This document shows positions 8,522-18,084 of a stretch of DNA of 64,000 nt, piece after piece. Below the pieces are notes generated by a model that saw nothing but the letters and a program-made list of their open reading frames with translations, did not search any database and was not told the origin of the DNA. How positions within the stretch are numbered: the first letter of the stretch is position 1; each line of letters opens with the position of its first letter. The stretch is from Pseudomonas thermotolerans DSM 14292 (lineage in GTDB: Bacteria > Pseudomonadota > Gammaproteobacteria > Pseudomonadales > Pseudomonadaceae), in assembly GCF_000364625.1 (NCBI RefSeq), contig NZ_KB822617.1, positions 1 through 64,000 of the forward strand, written 5' to 3'. Both the position numbers and the translations under genes were made by a program.

Positions 8522-10666
8522 ATGCTCAGCGCCGAACTCAAGTCCCAGATCCAGGGCGCCTATTCCCGCTTTCTCGAGGCCAAGGGGCTCAAGCCCCGCT
8601 ATGGCCAGCGCCTGATGATCGCCGAGGTGGCCAAGGTGCTGGGGGCGATCAAGCCCGACGAGGAAGGCCACCGCGACGGCGAGCCGGCGGTGGTGGCGGT
8701 GGAAGCCGGCACCGGCACCGGCAAGACCGTGGCCTACAGCCTGGCGGCGATCCCCGCGGCCAAGGCGGCCGGCAAGCGCCTGGTGATCGCCACCGCCACC
8801 GTGGCGCTGCAGGAGCAGATCGTCCACAAGGACCTGCCGGACCTGATCCGCAACAGCGGCCTGTCTTTCAGCTTCGCCCTGGCCAAGGGGCGCGGCCGCT
8901 ACCTATGCCTGTCGCGGCTCGACGCCCTGCTCCAGGAAGGCCAGGCGCAGAGCGCCACCGCCCAGCTGTTCGCCGACGAGGGCTTCCGCATCGACGTCGA
9001 CGAGGCCAGCCAGAAGCTCTACACCGGCATGGTGGAGAAGCTCGCGGGCAACCGCTGGGACGGCGATCGCGACACCTGGCCGGAGGAGCTGGACGACCAG
9101 GTGTGGAGCCGGCTGACCACCGACCACAGCCAGTGCACCAACAGGCACTGCCCGAACTTCCAGCAGTGCGCCTTCTACAAGGCGCGCGAGGGCATGACCA
9201 AGGTGGACGTGATCGTCACCAACCACGACATGGTGCTGGCCGACCTGGCCCTGGGGGGCGGCGCGGTGCTGCCGGACCCGCGCGACACCATCTACGTGTT
9301 CGACGAAGGCCACCACCTGCCGGACAAGGCCATCGGCCACTTCGCCCACTTCACCCGCCTGCGCTCCACCGCCGACTGGCTCGGCCAGGTGGACAAGAAC
9401 CTCACCAAGCTGCTTGCTCAGCATCCGCTGCCCGGCGACCTCGGCCGGCTGCTCGAGCAGGTGCCGGAGCTGGCCCGCGAGCTGCGCACCCAGCAGCAGT
9501 TCATGTTCACCCTCTGCGAGCAGTTGGCCGACTTCCGCGCCGGCGAGGACATGGAGGGCCGCGAGCGGCCGCGGCATCGCTTCGAGGGCGGCGTGGTGCC
9601 CGAGCACCTGCGCGAGCCGGGCATCGAGCTGAAGAAGGGCTTCGCCCGTCTCACCGACCTGTTCACCCGTCTGGCCGAACTGCTCAAGGAGGCCATGGAC
9701 GGCGAGGGCAGCGTGGGCATTCCCAGCCACCAGGCCGAGGAGTGGTACCCGCTGTTCGGCAGCCTGCTGGCCCGCGCCCAGGGCAACTGGGAGCTGTGGG
9801 GCGCTTTCACCTCGGAGGATCCGGAGGACAGCCCGCCCATGGCGCGCTGGCTGACTCTGGTGGAGAGCGGCGTGCTGTTCGACATCGAGGTCAACGCCAG
9901 TCCGATCCTCGCCGCCGAGACCCTGCGTCGCAATCTCTGGAACGTCGCCTACGGTGCCCTGGTGACCTCCGCCACGCTCACCGCGCTGAACAGCTTCGAC
10001 CGCTTCCGCATGCGCGCCGGGCTGCCCAGGTCGGCAGTCACCGTGGTGGTGCCCAGCCCGTTCCGCCACGCCGAGGCCGGTCTGCTACGGGTTCCGGATC
10101 TCAAGGCCGACCCGCGCGATGCGGCGGCGCACACCGCGGCGATCATCCGCGAGCTGCCGGCGCTGGTGGAGGGCACCCGCGGCACTCTGGTGCTGTTCTC
10201 CTCGCGCAGGCAGATGCAGGACGTGTTCGACGGTCTCGACCGTGAATGGCGCCGCCGCGTGTTGATCCAGGGCAACCTGTCCAAGCAGGAGACCCTCAGC
10301 AAGCACAAGGCGCGGGTCGACGAGGGTGAACCCAGCGTGCTGTTCGGCCTGGCTAGCTTCGCCGAGGGCGTCGACCTGCCCGGCGCCTACTGCGAGCACG
10401 TGGTGATCGCCAAGATTCCCTTCGCGGTGCCGGACGATCCGGTGGAAGCGGCGCTCGCCGAGTGGATCGAGGCGCGGGGCGGCAACCCCTTCATGGAAAT
10501 CGCCGTGCCCGACGCCTCGCTGCGCCTGGTGCAGGCCTGCGGGCGCCTGCTGCGCACCGAGACGGACCGCGGCACCATCACCCTGCTGGACCGCCGGGTG
10601 GTCACCCAGCGCTACGGCAAGGCGATCCTCAACGCGCTGCCACCTTTCCGTCGCGAGATCGCCTGA
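8522..10666 (+). CDS. dinG: ATP-dependent DNA helicase DinG
   Basis: XPD-like superfamily 2 iron-sulfur helicase (5'-3'), linked to DNA damage tolerance and to resolving R-loops and replication-transcription conflicts. The 714-residue protein shows Walker A (EAGTGTGKT, 61-69), four cysteines placed to hold a 4Fe-4S cluster (Cys129, 205, 210 and 216), the DEAH-like box DEGH (261-264) and the C-terminal motif VI (QACGRLLRTETDRG). The length matches the DinG family. The ATG at 8522 has no strong Shine-Dalgarno sequence, but no better upstream start exists. It stands alone, with the CopD-like gene divergent. Confidence 0.93.
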   Translation: MLSAELKSQIQGAYSRFLEAKGLKPRYGQRLMIAEVAKVLGAIKPDEEGHRDGEPAVVAVEAGTGTGKTVAYSLAAIPAAKAAGKRLVIATATVALQEQIVHKDLPDLIRNSGLSFSFALAKGRGRYLCLSRLDALLQEGQAQSATAQLFADEGFRIDVDEASQKLYTGMVEKLAGNRWDGDRDTWPEELDDQVWSRLTTDHSQCTNRHCPNFQQCAFYKAREGMTKVDVIVTNHDMVLADLALGGGAVLPDPRDTIYVFDEGHHLPDKAIGHFAHFTRLRSTADWLGQVDKNLTKLLAQHPLPGDLGRLLEQVPELARELRTQQQFMFTLCEQLADFRAGEDMEGRERPRHRFEGGVVPEHLREPGIELKKGFARLTDLFTRLAELLKEAMDGEGSVGIPSHQAEEWYPLFGSLLARAQGNWELWGAFTSEDPEDSPPMARWLTLVESGVLFDIEVNASPILAAETLRRNLWNVAYGALVTSATLTALNSFDRFRMRAGLPRSAVTVVVPSPFRHAEAGLLRVPDLKADPRDAAAHTAAIIRELPALVEGTRGTLVLFSSRRQMQDVFDGLDREWRRRVLIQGNLSKQETLSKHKARVDEGEPSVLFGLASFAEGVDLPGAYCEHVVIAKIPFAVPDDPVEAALAEWIEARGGNPFMEIAVPDASLRLVQACGRLLRTETDRGTITLLDRRVVTQRYGKAILNALPPFRREIA

Positions 10667-10829
10667 GCGCTCGTTTCCGGGGGCGGCGATGGATATGCTT
10701 GGCATCTTCCTTCCCGGGGCCGGCGCGCGCAGCGGGCCGCCAGGCCGTGACGGAGCCTTGTCGGACACCGATCGATGTCCGGTTCCGGACCACCTTCGGG
10801 AATGCCATGTCGCTCAGGAGTTCTCGTCG

Positions 10830-13202
10830 ATGATCCTCCGTTCCCTGCTCGCCGCCGCCTGCGTCCTGCCGTTGTGGGCCAGTGCGGCCAGTCAGCAGAC
10901 CTTGTTCAACTTCGTCAGCCCCACCGACGCGGTGCGCGTCGAGCTGCAACACGCCCTGTTGCCCTCGCTGACCGGTGAGGACACCGCGGAAGGAGAGATC
11001 CTCCGGCGGATCACCTTCAACCCGGGCCAGCAGCCCAGCCTGCGTCTGATTCCGCAGGGCGGCCAGTGGGATTGGTCGCAGGCGCAGTTGATGAGTCTGC
11101 GCATCCAGAACGCCATGGACTGGGCGATCACCCTGCTGGTGCGCATCGAGAGCGCCGACGGCAAGAGCCTCACCAGCCGGGTGGCGTTGCCCGCCGGCCC
11201 GGCGCAAAATCTGCTGGTGCCGCTGCAGGCCAGCTCGCCGCTGGCCCACGGCATGCGTGCCGCACCGCCGATGCCGTGGTACCACAAGGGCAAGCGCACC
11301 CTGCTCGCCACGGACGTGGAAGGCGAACTGGACCCGGCCAGGGTCACCGCGGTGAGCCTGGCCCTGGAGAATCCCAAGGCGGCACAGAGCATCCTGATCG
11401 GCCGCTTCGGCGTCCTGGCCGGCGAGGAAGTGGAGCAGGCCGCCTATGCCGGACTGGTGGACGGCTACGGCCAGTACACCCGGCTGCGCTGGCCGGAGAA
11501 GGTGAGCAAGGACGAGGAGCTGCGCACCGCCGCTGCCAGGGAGGCTGCGCAGTTGCAGAAGTGGCTACAGGAACGGCCGAAGACCGATGCCTACGGCGGC
11601 CTGCTGGACGGGCCGAAGTTCGAGGCCGGCAACTTCTTCCGCACCGAGAAGCGCGACGGCCGTTGGTACCTGGTCACCCCGGACGGCCATGCTTTCTACT
11701 CCCTGGGTGTCAACACCGTGAGCCTGGGCCACAGCGCGACCTACGTGGAAGGCCGCGAGGCCATGTTCACCAGCCTGCCGAAGGAGGGCGAGCCGCTTGC
11801 CGCCTTCTACGGGCAGAGCGACAGCCGCAGCGACGGCGGCGCCAACCGCGGTCGGGCCTTCGCCAGCGGGCGCTGGTACGACTTCTACCGCGCCAACCTG
11901 TACCGCACCTACGGCAAGACGGACTGCGCGCCGCCCGCTGCGCAGGCGGCCGCCAGCGGGGCGACGACCGAGTCTCCCGCGGTCACCGCGCCGTCCTGCC
12001 TGTCGCCGGACGTCGACCTGCCGCGCTGGACCGGTCACGCCCTGGACCGCCTGCAGGCCTGGGGCTTCAACACCCTGGGCAACTGGAGTGACGCCGAGCT
12101 GGGCCAGGCCGCGCGGGTGCCCTATACCATTCCTTTGTCGATCAGCGGCGACTACGCCACCATCAGCACCGGGCTGGACTGGTGGGGCGGGATGCCCGAT
12201 CCCTTCGACCCGCGCTTCGCCATGGCTGCCGAACGGGCCATCGCCATCGCCACCCGCGACCACCGCGACGATCCCTGGCTGCTCGGCTACTTCGCCGACA
12301 ACGAGCTGCCCTGGGCCGGTCCGGGGGAGGGCCCGCGGGCCCGCTACGCACTGGCCTACGGCACCCTGCGACTGAGCACCGACGTGCCGGCCAAGCGTGC
12401 CTTCCTCAAGCTGCTACGCGACAAGTACCGCAATCACGAGGGCCTGTCCCGGGCCTGGGGCATCGAACTGCCGGCCTGGGAGCTGCTGGAGGATCCGGGC
12501 TTCGAGGCGCCCCTGCCGAACCCGGCGTATCCGGCCATCGAGCAGGATCTCCAGGACTTCCAGCGGCTGTTCGCCGATGCCTACTTCAAGACCATCGCCG
12601 ACTCCCTGAAATGGCACGCCCCCAACCACCTGCTGCTGGGCGGCCGCTTCGCCAGCGCGACGCCCGAGGCGGTGGCCTCCTGCGCCCGTTACTGCGACGT
12701 GCTGAGCTTCAACCTCTACACCCGCGAGCCGCAGCACGGCTACGACTTTGCCGCCCTGCGCGCGCTGGACAAGCCGGTGCTGGTCAGCGAATTCCACTTC
12801 GGCTCCCGTGACCGCGGGCCCTTCTGGGGCGGCCTGCAGGAGGTCTACAAGGAAGAGGAGCGCGGCCAAGCCTACGCCCACTACCTGCAGAAGGCCCTGG
12901 AGGAGCCGCTGATCGTCGGCGTGCACTGGTTCCAGTACCTCGACCAGCCGGTGACCGGCCGCCTGCTGGACGGCGAGAACGGCCACCTGGGCCTGGTGGG
13001 CATCACCGACCGACCCTGGCAGGGCTTCGTCGCCGCGGTGCGCAAGGCCAACCTGGAGCTGGGCCGGCAACTGCTGACCGATGCCGGCAGGCGCGCCGCC
13101 GCGGCGCAGCAGGCCGAGGCGACGCAGCCAGGCGCTGCCGGGCAGGCCGATCGGCCGGACAGGCTGGCCCATCCCGAATCTCCAGGGCCGGCCGGGCAAT
13201 AG
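10830..13202 (+). CDS. secreted clan GH-A glycoside hydrolase (GH42/GH50 agarase-like)
   Basis: A 790-residue exported enzyme. The ATG at 10830 has AGGAG 9 bases upstream and opens a cleavable signal peptide (MILRSLLAAACVLPLWASA). The open frame extends to 10689, but that part has no export signal. Residues about 30-230 form a beta-rich N-terminal module. The rest reads as a TIM-barrel hydrolase like GH50 beta-agarases and GH42 beta-galactosidases: GFNTLGNWSD, the acid/base motif ADNELPW with Glu492, and the nucleophile motif VLVSEFHFG with Glu654. GVHWFQYLDQPVTGR follows. An Ala/Ser/Thr/Pro-rich insert with flanking cysteines interrupts the barrel near residues 365-390. The tail after residue 750 is low complexity. 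The substrate is unknown; a beta-linked polysaccharide is likely. Confidence 0.75.
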   Translation: MILRSLLAAACVLPLWASAASQQTLFNFVSPTDAVRVELQHALLPSLTGEDTAEGEILRRITFNPGQQPSLRLIPQGGQWDWSQAQLMSLRIQNAMDWAITLLVRIESADGKSLTSRVALPAGPAQNLLVPLQASSPLAHGMRAAPPMPWYHKGKRTLLATDVEGELDPARVTAVSLALENPKAAQSILIGRFGVLAGEEVEQAAYAGLVDGYGQYTRLRWPEKVSKDEELRTAAAREAAQLQKWLQERPKTDAYGGLLDGPKFEAGNFFRTEKRDGRWYLVTPDGHAFYSLGVNTVSLGHSATYVEGREAMFTSLPKEGEPLAAFYGQSDSRSDGGANRGRAFASGRWYDFYRANLYRTYGKTDCAPPAAQAAASGATTESPAVTAPSCLSPDVDLPRWTGHALDRLQAWGFNTLGNWSDAELGQAARVPYTIPLSISGDYATISTGLDWWGGMPDPFDPRFAMAAERAIAIATRDHRDDPWLLGYFADNELPWAGPGEGPRARYALAYGTLRLSTDVPAKRAFLKLLRDKYRNHEGLSRAWGIELPAWELLEDPGFEAPLPNPAYPAIEQDLQDFQRLFADAYFKTIADSLKWHAPNHLLLGGRFASATPEAVASCARYCDVLSFNLYTREPQHGYDFAALRALDKPVLVSEFHFGSRDRGPFWGGLQEVYKEEERGQAYAHYLQKALEEPLIVGVHWFQYLDQPVTGRLLDGENGHLGLVGITDRPWQGFVAAVRKANLELGRQLLTDAGRRAAAAQQAEATQPGAAGQADRPDRLAHPESPGPAGQ

Positions 13203-13279
13203 CCCTCGCAAGGATCGGTTCACAATCCCGTGGCCGACTGGGACAATCCGCCCCCATCACAGAATTCGAGGAATTTCGC

Positions 13280-14428
13280 GTGCAGATCCAGGGCTATTTC
13301 GATCTCAGGTTCGAGGCGGTGAAGGAAGCCTTCGCCAGCCTCTTCGAGGATCCTCAGCAGCGTGGCGCCGCGCTCTGCGTGCAGGTAAGCGGGGAAACCG
13401 TGCTGGACCTCTGGGCCGGCACCGCCGACAAGGACGGCAGCCAGGCCTGGACCAGCGACACCCTGGTCAACCTGTTCTCCTGCACCAAGACCTTCGCCGC
13501 GGTGGCTGCGCTGCAGCTGGTCGGCGAGGGCAAGCTGGACCTGGACGTGCCGGTGGCCCGCTGGTGGCCGGAATTCGCCGCCGCCGGCAAGGAGCGGGTG
13601 ACCCTGCGGCAGATCCTCAGCCACCGTGCCGGCTTGCCGGCGCTGCGCGAGTTGCTGCCGGCCGAGGTGCTCTATGACTGGCAGCGGATGACCAGCGCCC
13701 TGGCCGCCGAGGCACCCTGGTGGACGCCCGGCGAGGCCCACGGCTACGCGGCCATCACCTACGGCTGGCTGGTGGGCGAACTGCTGCGTCGGGTGGACGG
13801 GCGCAGTCCCGGAACGAGCATAGTGGCGCGTACCGCCCGGCCGCTGGGCCTGGATTTCCACATCGGCCTGGCAGACAACGAGTTTCCGCGGGTCGCCCAC
13901 GTGGCACGGGCCAAGGGCAGCTTCGGCGACGCCGCGGCGCAGCGCCTGCTCAAGTGCATGATGAGCGAACCGACGGCACTGACCACCCGCGCCTTCGCCA
14001 ACCCGCCGTCGATCCTCACCAGCACCAACAAGCCGGAGTGGCGGCGCATGGAGCAGCCGGCGGCCAATGGCCACGGCGGCGCGCGGGCGCTGGCCGGCTT
14101 CTACGCCGGGCTGCTCGATGGTCGCCTGCTGGAGGCCGAGCTGCTCAACGAGATGACCCGCGAGCACAGCCTCGGTGAGGATCTCACCCTGCTGACCCGC
14201 ACCCGTCTCGGCCTGGGTTGCATGCTCGACCAGCCGGATGTGGCCAACGCCACCTACGGGCTCGGACCCAAGGCCTTCGGCCACCCGGGGGCGGGCGGTT
14301 CGGTGGGCTTTGCCGATCCGGAGCGCGAGTTGGCCTTTGGCTTCGTCACCAACACCCTGGGGCCCTACGTGCTGATGGACCCGCGAGCACAGAAACTGGC
14401 GCGCGCCGTGAAGGACTGCCTGGGCTGA
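13280..14428 (+). CDS. serine hydrolase of the class C beta-lactamase / esterase (EstB-like) family
   Basis: A 382-residue cytoplasmic esterase-like enzyme (PA1047 equivalent). It starts with GTG at 13280, 9 bases after AGGAA. The active-site SxxK motif is SCTK (Ser67 to Lys70) and the Tyr of the YxN-like second motif is Tyr161 in ITYGW, where the usual Asn is replaced by Trp, as in several family VIII esterases. A HPGAGG stretch near residue 333 takes the place of the KTG box. There is no signal peptide. It follows the glycosidase by 77 bases in the same direction. Family VIII esterases hydrolyse short-chain esters; the natural substrate is not known. Confidence 0.82.
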   Translation: MQIQGYFDLRFEAVKEAFASLFEDPQQRGAALCVQVSGETVLDLWAGTADKDGSQAWTSDTLVNLFSCTKTFAAVAALQLVGEGKLDLDVPVARWWPEFAAAGKERVTLRQILSHRAGLPALRELLPAEVLYDWQRMTSALAAEAPWWTPGEAHGYAAITYGWLVGELLRRVDGRSPGTSIVARTARPLGLDFHIGLADNEFPRVAHVARAKGSFGDAAAQRLLKCMMSEPTALTTRAFANPPSILTSTNKPEWRRMEQPAANGHGGARALAGFYAGLLDGRLLEAELLNEMTREHSLGEDLTLLTRTRLGLGCMLDQPDVANATYGLGPKAFGHPGAGGSVGFADPERELAFGFVTNTLGPYVLMDPRAQKLARAVKDCLG

Positions 14429-14563
14429 CCGCTCGTCAGGATGAACGGATAAAACTTTTAGGGATTAGTGGGTTGCGTCCAGAATTTAACGCACCGAATA
14501 AGAGTTACCATATGCCGCTTTCCGGCCGCCTCACCAGCCGACACAACTGACGGAGCCCTTTCC

Positions 14564-15244
14564 ATGCGCACGCTGCTGCTCAAGACAGCTACCCTCGTTC
14601 TCTGCCTGACCGCTGCCGGTTGCAGCAACTTCAAGTTCGACAACCTGTTTGCTTTCGACAAGGACAAGCCCCTGGCGCAAGAGGTCACCGAAGCGGCCAA
14701 GGCCAGGAAGGCCAAGATCGACCACGAGGCCACCGCCGCCTGGCTGGACAAGTACGAACAGCGCCTGCGCGACGAGCTGAAGGGCAGCAAGTTCGAGGTC
14801 AGCCGCGAGGAGAACACCCTGATCGTCACCGCTCCGGTGGATTCCTCCTTCAATCCGGACCGTCCGGGGCTGCTGATGCCGGCAGTGCTCGCGCCGATCA
14901 CCAAGGTGGCCAAGCTGGTCGAAGCCGATCCGGAAACCGGCGTGCTGGTACTCGGTCATGCCGACAGCTCCGGCGACGACAAGCGTAACCGCGAGCTTAG
15001 CCAGGAGCGCGCCTCGGCGGTGGCTTCGATCTTCCGCCTCAGCGGCCTGCGCAGCGACCGTCTGATCCACAAGGGCGTCGGCTCCGACATGCCGCGCGCC
15101 GCCAACGACAGCAAGGAAGGTCGCGCCCTGAACCGCCGCGTGGAAGTGGTGCTGACCCAGCGCCACACCCTGGTCGCCCTGCTGGCGCGCTACGTCAAGC
15201 CCGCCGAGCCGAAGCCGGAGCTTGCCGCAAGTCAATCCAAATGA
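14564..15244 (+). CDS. OmpA/MotB-domain lipoprotein
   Basis: A 226-residue outer-membrane protein (PA1048 equivalent). GGAG lies 8 bases before the ATG at 14564. The signal peptide ends in TAAGC (Cys20). A charged helical segment (about 35-80) precedes an OmpA-like domain (about 90-205) with GHADSSGDDKRN and the terminal NRRVEVVL signature. Unlike the gene at 5908, it lacks a calcium-type repeat. It probably links the outer membrane to peptidoglycan. A direct repeat, GCCGTTCCGGC at 15272-15282 and 15289-15299, follows the gene. Confidence 0.85.
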   Translation: MRTLLLKTATLVLCLTAAGCSNFKFDNLFAFDKDKPLAQEVTEAAKARKAKIDHEATAAWLDKYEQRLRDELKGSKFEVSREENTLIVTAPVDSSFNPDRPGLLMPAVLAPITKVAKLVEADPETGVLVLGHADSSGDDKRNRELSQERASAVASIFRLSGLRSDRLIHKGVGSDMPRAANDSKEGRALNRRVEVVLTQRHTLVALLARYVKPAEPKPELAASQSK

Positions 15245-15395
15245 CCCCCGGTAGGATAATCTAGGGCCATTGCCGTTCCGGCACGTTCGCCGTTCCGGCG
15301 ACGCAGCGGCGACGGCCCGCGGGCCTGCCGGCACCTGACGCCTCACGTGGGATCTGGCGGCCCTCCGTACCCCATGAGCCGACAGGATGACCGCC

Positions 15396-16043
15396 ATGTC
15401 TAAGTCCCTGGCCGATATGCGTCGCGAGTACACTCGTGACGGCCTCAGTGAAAACCAAGCCCCAGACGAACCCTTTGCGCTGTTCCGCCGCTGGTTCGAC
15501 GATGCCGTGAAGACCGAGCAACTGCCGGTCGAGCCGAACGCCATGACCCTGGCTACGGTGGACGCCGAAGGCCGACCGCACTGCCGGGTGCTGCTGCTCA
15601 AGGGGGTCGACGAGCGCGGCTTTACCTTCTTCACGAACTACGAAAGCGCCAAGGGCCAGCAGCTGGCCGTGCGGCCGTTCGCCGCAATGACCTTCTTTTG
15701 GCCGGCGCTGGAGCGCCAGGTGCGCATCGAGGGGCGGGTGGAGCGGGTCACTCCGGAGGAATCCGACGCCTACTTTCAGGTGCGCCCGCTGGGCAGCCGC
15801 ATCGGCGCCTGGGCGTCGCCGCAGAGCCGGGTGATCCGCGGTCGCGGCGAGCTGGAGGAACTGCTGGACGAGACCCGGCGGCGCTTTCTCGACGTCGCCC
15901 CGCACTGCCCGCCACACTGGGGCGGCTACCGTCTGCTGCCGGAGCGCATCGAGTTCTGGCAGGGCCGGGAGAGCCGCCTGCACGACCGCCTCAACTACCG
16001 TCTGGTCGACGACGCCTGGGTTCGCGAGCGGCTGGCGCCCTGA
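15396..16043 (+). CDS. pdxH: pyridoxamine 5'-phosphate oxidase
   Basis: FMN-dependent oxidase that converts pyridoxine 5'-phosphate or pyridoxamine 5'-phosphate to pyridoxal 5'-phosphate, the last step of vitamin B6 synthesis and salvage. The 215-residue protein has the typical N-terminal [10 protein letters not shown], the FMN-binding stretch [19 protein letters not shown] and the C-terminal [15 protein letters not shown] that contacts FMN and substrate. The ATG at 15396 is favoured over 15387 because AGGA lies 8 bases upstream. The enzyme is a cytoplasmic homodimer. Gene order with the OmpA gene upstream matches PA1048-PA1049. Confidence 0.95.
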   Translation: MSKSLADMRREYTRDGLSENQAPDEPFALFRRWFDDAVKTEQLPVEPNAMTLATVDAEGRPHCRVLLLKGVDERGFTFFTNYESAKGQQLAVRPFAAMTFFWPALERQVRIEGRVERVTPEESDAYFQVRPLGSRIGAWASPQSRVIRGRGELEELLDETRRRFLDVAPHCPPHWGGYRLLPERIEFWQGRESRLHDRLNYRLVDDAWVRERLAP

Positions 16044-16055
16044 GGGTTCGATTGC

Positions 16056-16298
16056 TTACTGGCGGGACGCGCGGTATTCCGCGGCGGCGCGTTCCAGCCA
16101 GGCTGGCAGGTCGCTACGGCGCACTCCGCTGGCCTGTGCCTGGCTCAGACAGGCGAGCATGTGCTCGCGCATGGCCGCGTCGTCGCCGGCCAGGGACAGC
16201 GCCAGGTCGCGGTCCATCCAGCGCTTGATGCGCACGTAGATCCACCAGTGGAAGTACAGGCCAGCCACGGTGGTGATGACGATGATGAAGTAATCCAT
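16056..16298 (-). CDS. small conserved membrane protein
   Basis: An 80-residue protein of unknown function. One hydrophobic helix (about residues 3-23, FIIVITTVAGLYFHWWIYV) is followed by a basic stretch and a soluble helical tail. AGGAA precedes the ATG at 16298. It is convergent with pdxH, 12 bases away, and divergent from the slyB-like gene. The position corresponds to PA1052. Nothing in it suggests enzymatic activity. Confidence 0.7.
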   Translation of the reverse strand: MDYFIIVITTVAGLYFHWWIYVRIKRWMDRDLALSLAGDDAAMREHMLACLSQAQASGVRRSDLPAWLERAAAEYRASRQ

Positions 16299-16464
16299 GC
16301 TTTCCTACTCTTGCGGTCTTGCTACCCTTGGGGTGTTGCCGTCGTTCGTGGACGCAAACGGTAACAGACCCACGAGCGCCTCGCGGGGGATTTTCTCTGG
16401 AGCCGTCGTGACAGGGGCGTGGTGCCGGAGTCTAATGCTCAAGTCTGTCGTTAGGAGAAACCTT

Positions 16465-16929
16465 ATGCGTAAGTCTATTGTGCTGGCCGCTTCGCTTCTG
16501 AGCGTCGGGCTGACGTTGGGCGGTTGTCAGTCCAGCCTCACCGGCGACACCTATTCTCGCGATGAGGCCCGCCAGGTCCAGACCGTGCGGATGGGCACCA
16601 TCGAGTCCCTGCGCCCGGTGCGCATCGAGGGCACCAAGACGCCGATCGGCGCAGGTGCCGGCGCGGTGGTCGGCGGCGTGGCCGGCAGCGGCGTTGGCGG
16701 CGGCCGCGGGAGCGCGGTGGCGGCGGTGATCGGGGCCGTGGCCGGCGGTCTGCTGGGGGCGGCGACCGAGGAAGGCCTGACCCGCACCCAGGGCGTGGAA
16801 ATCACCGTACGCGAGGACGATGGCTCCCTGCGCGCATACGTGCAGGAAGTGGAGGAGAACCAGATCTTCCGGGTCGGCGACCGGGTACGCATCCTCACCG
16901 TCAACGGCACCAGCCGAGTGGCGCACTGA
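16465..16929 (+). CDS. SlyB/Pcp-like glycine-zipper outer-membrane lipoprotein
   Basis: A 154-residue lipoprotein (PA1053 equivalent). The signal sequence ends in LGGC (Cys21). Residues about 55-105 form a glycine-zipper 2TM domain (GAGAGAVVGGVAG, then AVIGAVAGGLLGAA), and the C-terminus is a short beta-rich domain (GVEITVREDDG, then VGDRVRIL). TAGGAGA lies 6 bases before the ATG at 16465. SlyB proteins sit in the outer membrane and stabilise it; in enterobacteria they answer PhoP/PhoQ, but no PhoP box was identified here. A terminator follows the stop. Confidence 0.85.
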   Translation: MRKSIVLAASLLSVGLTLGGCQSSLTGDTYSRDEARQVQTVRMGTIESLRPVRIEGTKTPIGAGAGAVVGGVAGSGVGGGRGSAVAAVIGAVAGGLLGAATEEGLTRTQGVEITVREDDGSLRAYVQEVEENQIFRVGDRVRILTVNGTSRVAH

Positions 16930-16943
16930 GTCCGGACGGCAAG

Positions 16944-16980
16944 CGGCCCCTCTCCCGGCAACGGGGGAGGGGCCGTTTCG
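16944..16980 (+). terminator. terminator of the slyB-like gene
   Basis: CGGCCCCTCTCCC (16944-16956) pairs with GGGGGAGGGGCCG with one mismatch, followed by TTTCG. It lies just after the stop and between convergent genes. Confidence 0.7.
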
Positions 16981-16999
16981 TTCGGGCCGCAGACGTTCC

Positions 17000-17998
17000 T
17001 CAGCGCTTCAGCCAGGCCAGGGCCACGTCCAGCATGCGGTTGGCGAAGGCCCATTCGTTGTCGTACCAGGCCAGCACCTTGACCAGGTCGTCCTGCACCC
17101 GGGTGTGGTTGAGGTCCACCACGCAGGATACCGGGCAACCGATGAAGTCGCTGGACACCAAGGGCAGCGCGTTACATTCCAGCACACCGGGCGGCAGTTC
17201 GGCGGCGCCGCGGCGCAGACAGGCGTCGATGGTCTCGCGGCTGGTCGGACGCTCGGCCGTGAAGGTCAGGTCGAGCAGTGACACCGTGGGCGTCGGTACC
17301 CGCACTGCCAGGCCGTCGAGACGCCCGGCCAGCTCCGGCAGGACCAGACCGATGCTCCTGGCCGCGCCGGTGCTGGTGGGAATCATCGACAGGGCCGCGG
17401 CGCGCGCCCGGTAGGGATCGGCATGGGCCTTGTCGAGCAGGTTCTGATCATTGGTGTAGGCGTGTACCGTGGTGATCAGTCCCTGGCGGATGCCCACCTC
17501 GCGGTGCAGCAGCATGGCCAGCGGAGCCAGACAGTTGGTGGTGCAGGAGGCGTTGGAGACGATCCGCTGTGCGCCGAGTCGTTCGTGGTTGACCCCGTAG
17601 ACCACGGTGAGGTCGGCGTCGTCCAGCGGATGTGAGGTTAGCACCCGCGGCGCGCCGGCCTCCAGGTGCTGTCCGACCTGCGTGCGGCGCTTGAGCTTGC
17701 CGGTGCATTCCAGGACTAGGTCGACCTCCAGGCGGCGCCACGGCAGGGCCTGCGGCTCGCGTTCGCGGAACAGGGGGATGGCCTGCCCGGCGATCTGCAG
17801 CTGGCTGCCGTCCAGACCGATCTCGCCGGGGTAGCGGCCGTAGGTCGAGTCGAAGCGGGTGAGGTGGGCGAGGGTGGCTGGTTCGCCGAGGTCGTTGATG
17901 GCCACGAGGCGCAGCTCGTCTTGCAGGTCCCGGTCGAACAGCGCGCGGACCAGCATGCGGCCGATTCGCCCATAACCGTTGATGGCGATGCGCGACAT
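17000..17998 (-). CDS. glyceraldehyde-3-phosphate dehydrogenase family protein
   Basis: A 332-residue phosphorylating aldehyde dehydrogenase: NAD-binding Rossmann motif NGYGRIGRML (7-16), catalytic Cys152 in SNASCTTNC, and activating His179 in TTVHAYTNDQ. IPTSTGAA and WYDNEWAFANRM are typical of class I GAPDH. Asp36 in VAINDL follows the NAD-specific pattern. HAYTNDQNLLD favours GAPDH over erythrose-4-phosphate dehydrogenase, whose signature differs there, but the exact substrate is not certain. A strong AAGGAGG lies before the ATG at 17998. It is a single gene and may be one of several GAPDH paralogues of the organism. Confidence 0.87.
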   Translation of the reverse strand: MSRIAINGYGRIGRMLVRALFDRDLQDELRLVAINDLGEPATLAHLTRFDSTYGRYPGEIGLDGSQLQIAGQAIPLFREREPQALPWRRLEVDLVLECTGKLKRRTQVGQHLEAGAPRVLTSHPLDDADLTVVYGVNHERLGAQRIVSNASCTTNCLAPLAMLLHREVGIRQGLITTVHAYTNDQNLLDKAHADPYRARAAALSMIPTSTGAARSIGLVLPELAGRLDGLAVRVPTPTVSLLDLTFTAERPTSRETIDACLRRGAAELPPGVLECNALPLVSSDFIGCPVSCVVDLNHTRVQDDLVKVLAWYDNEWAFANRMLDVALAWLKR

Positions 17999-18084
17999 AG
18001 GCTTCCTCCTTCGTCACTCCCCGTTCAGCTTAGGCCCGGGAAGGAAGACGAGGGGCAGCGGGCTTGTGTCCGCAGGTTTCCCTG

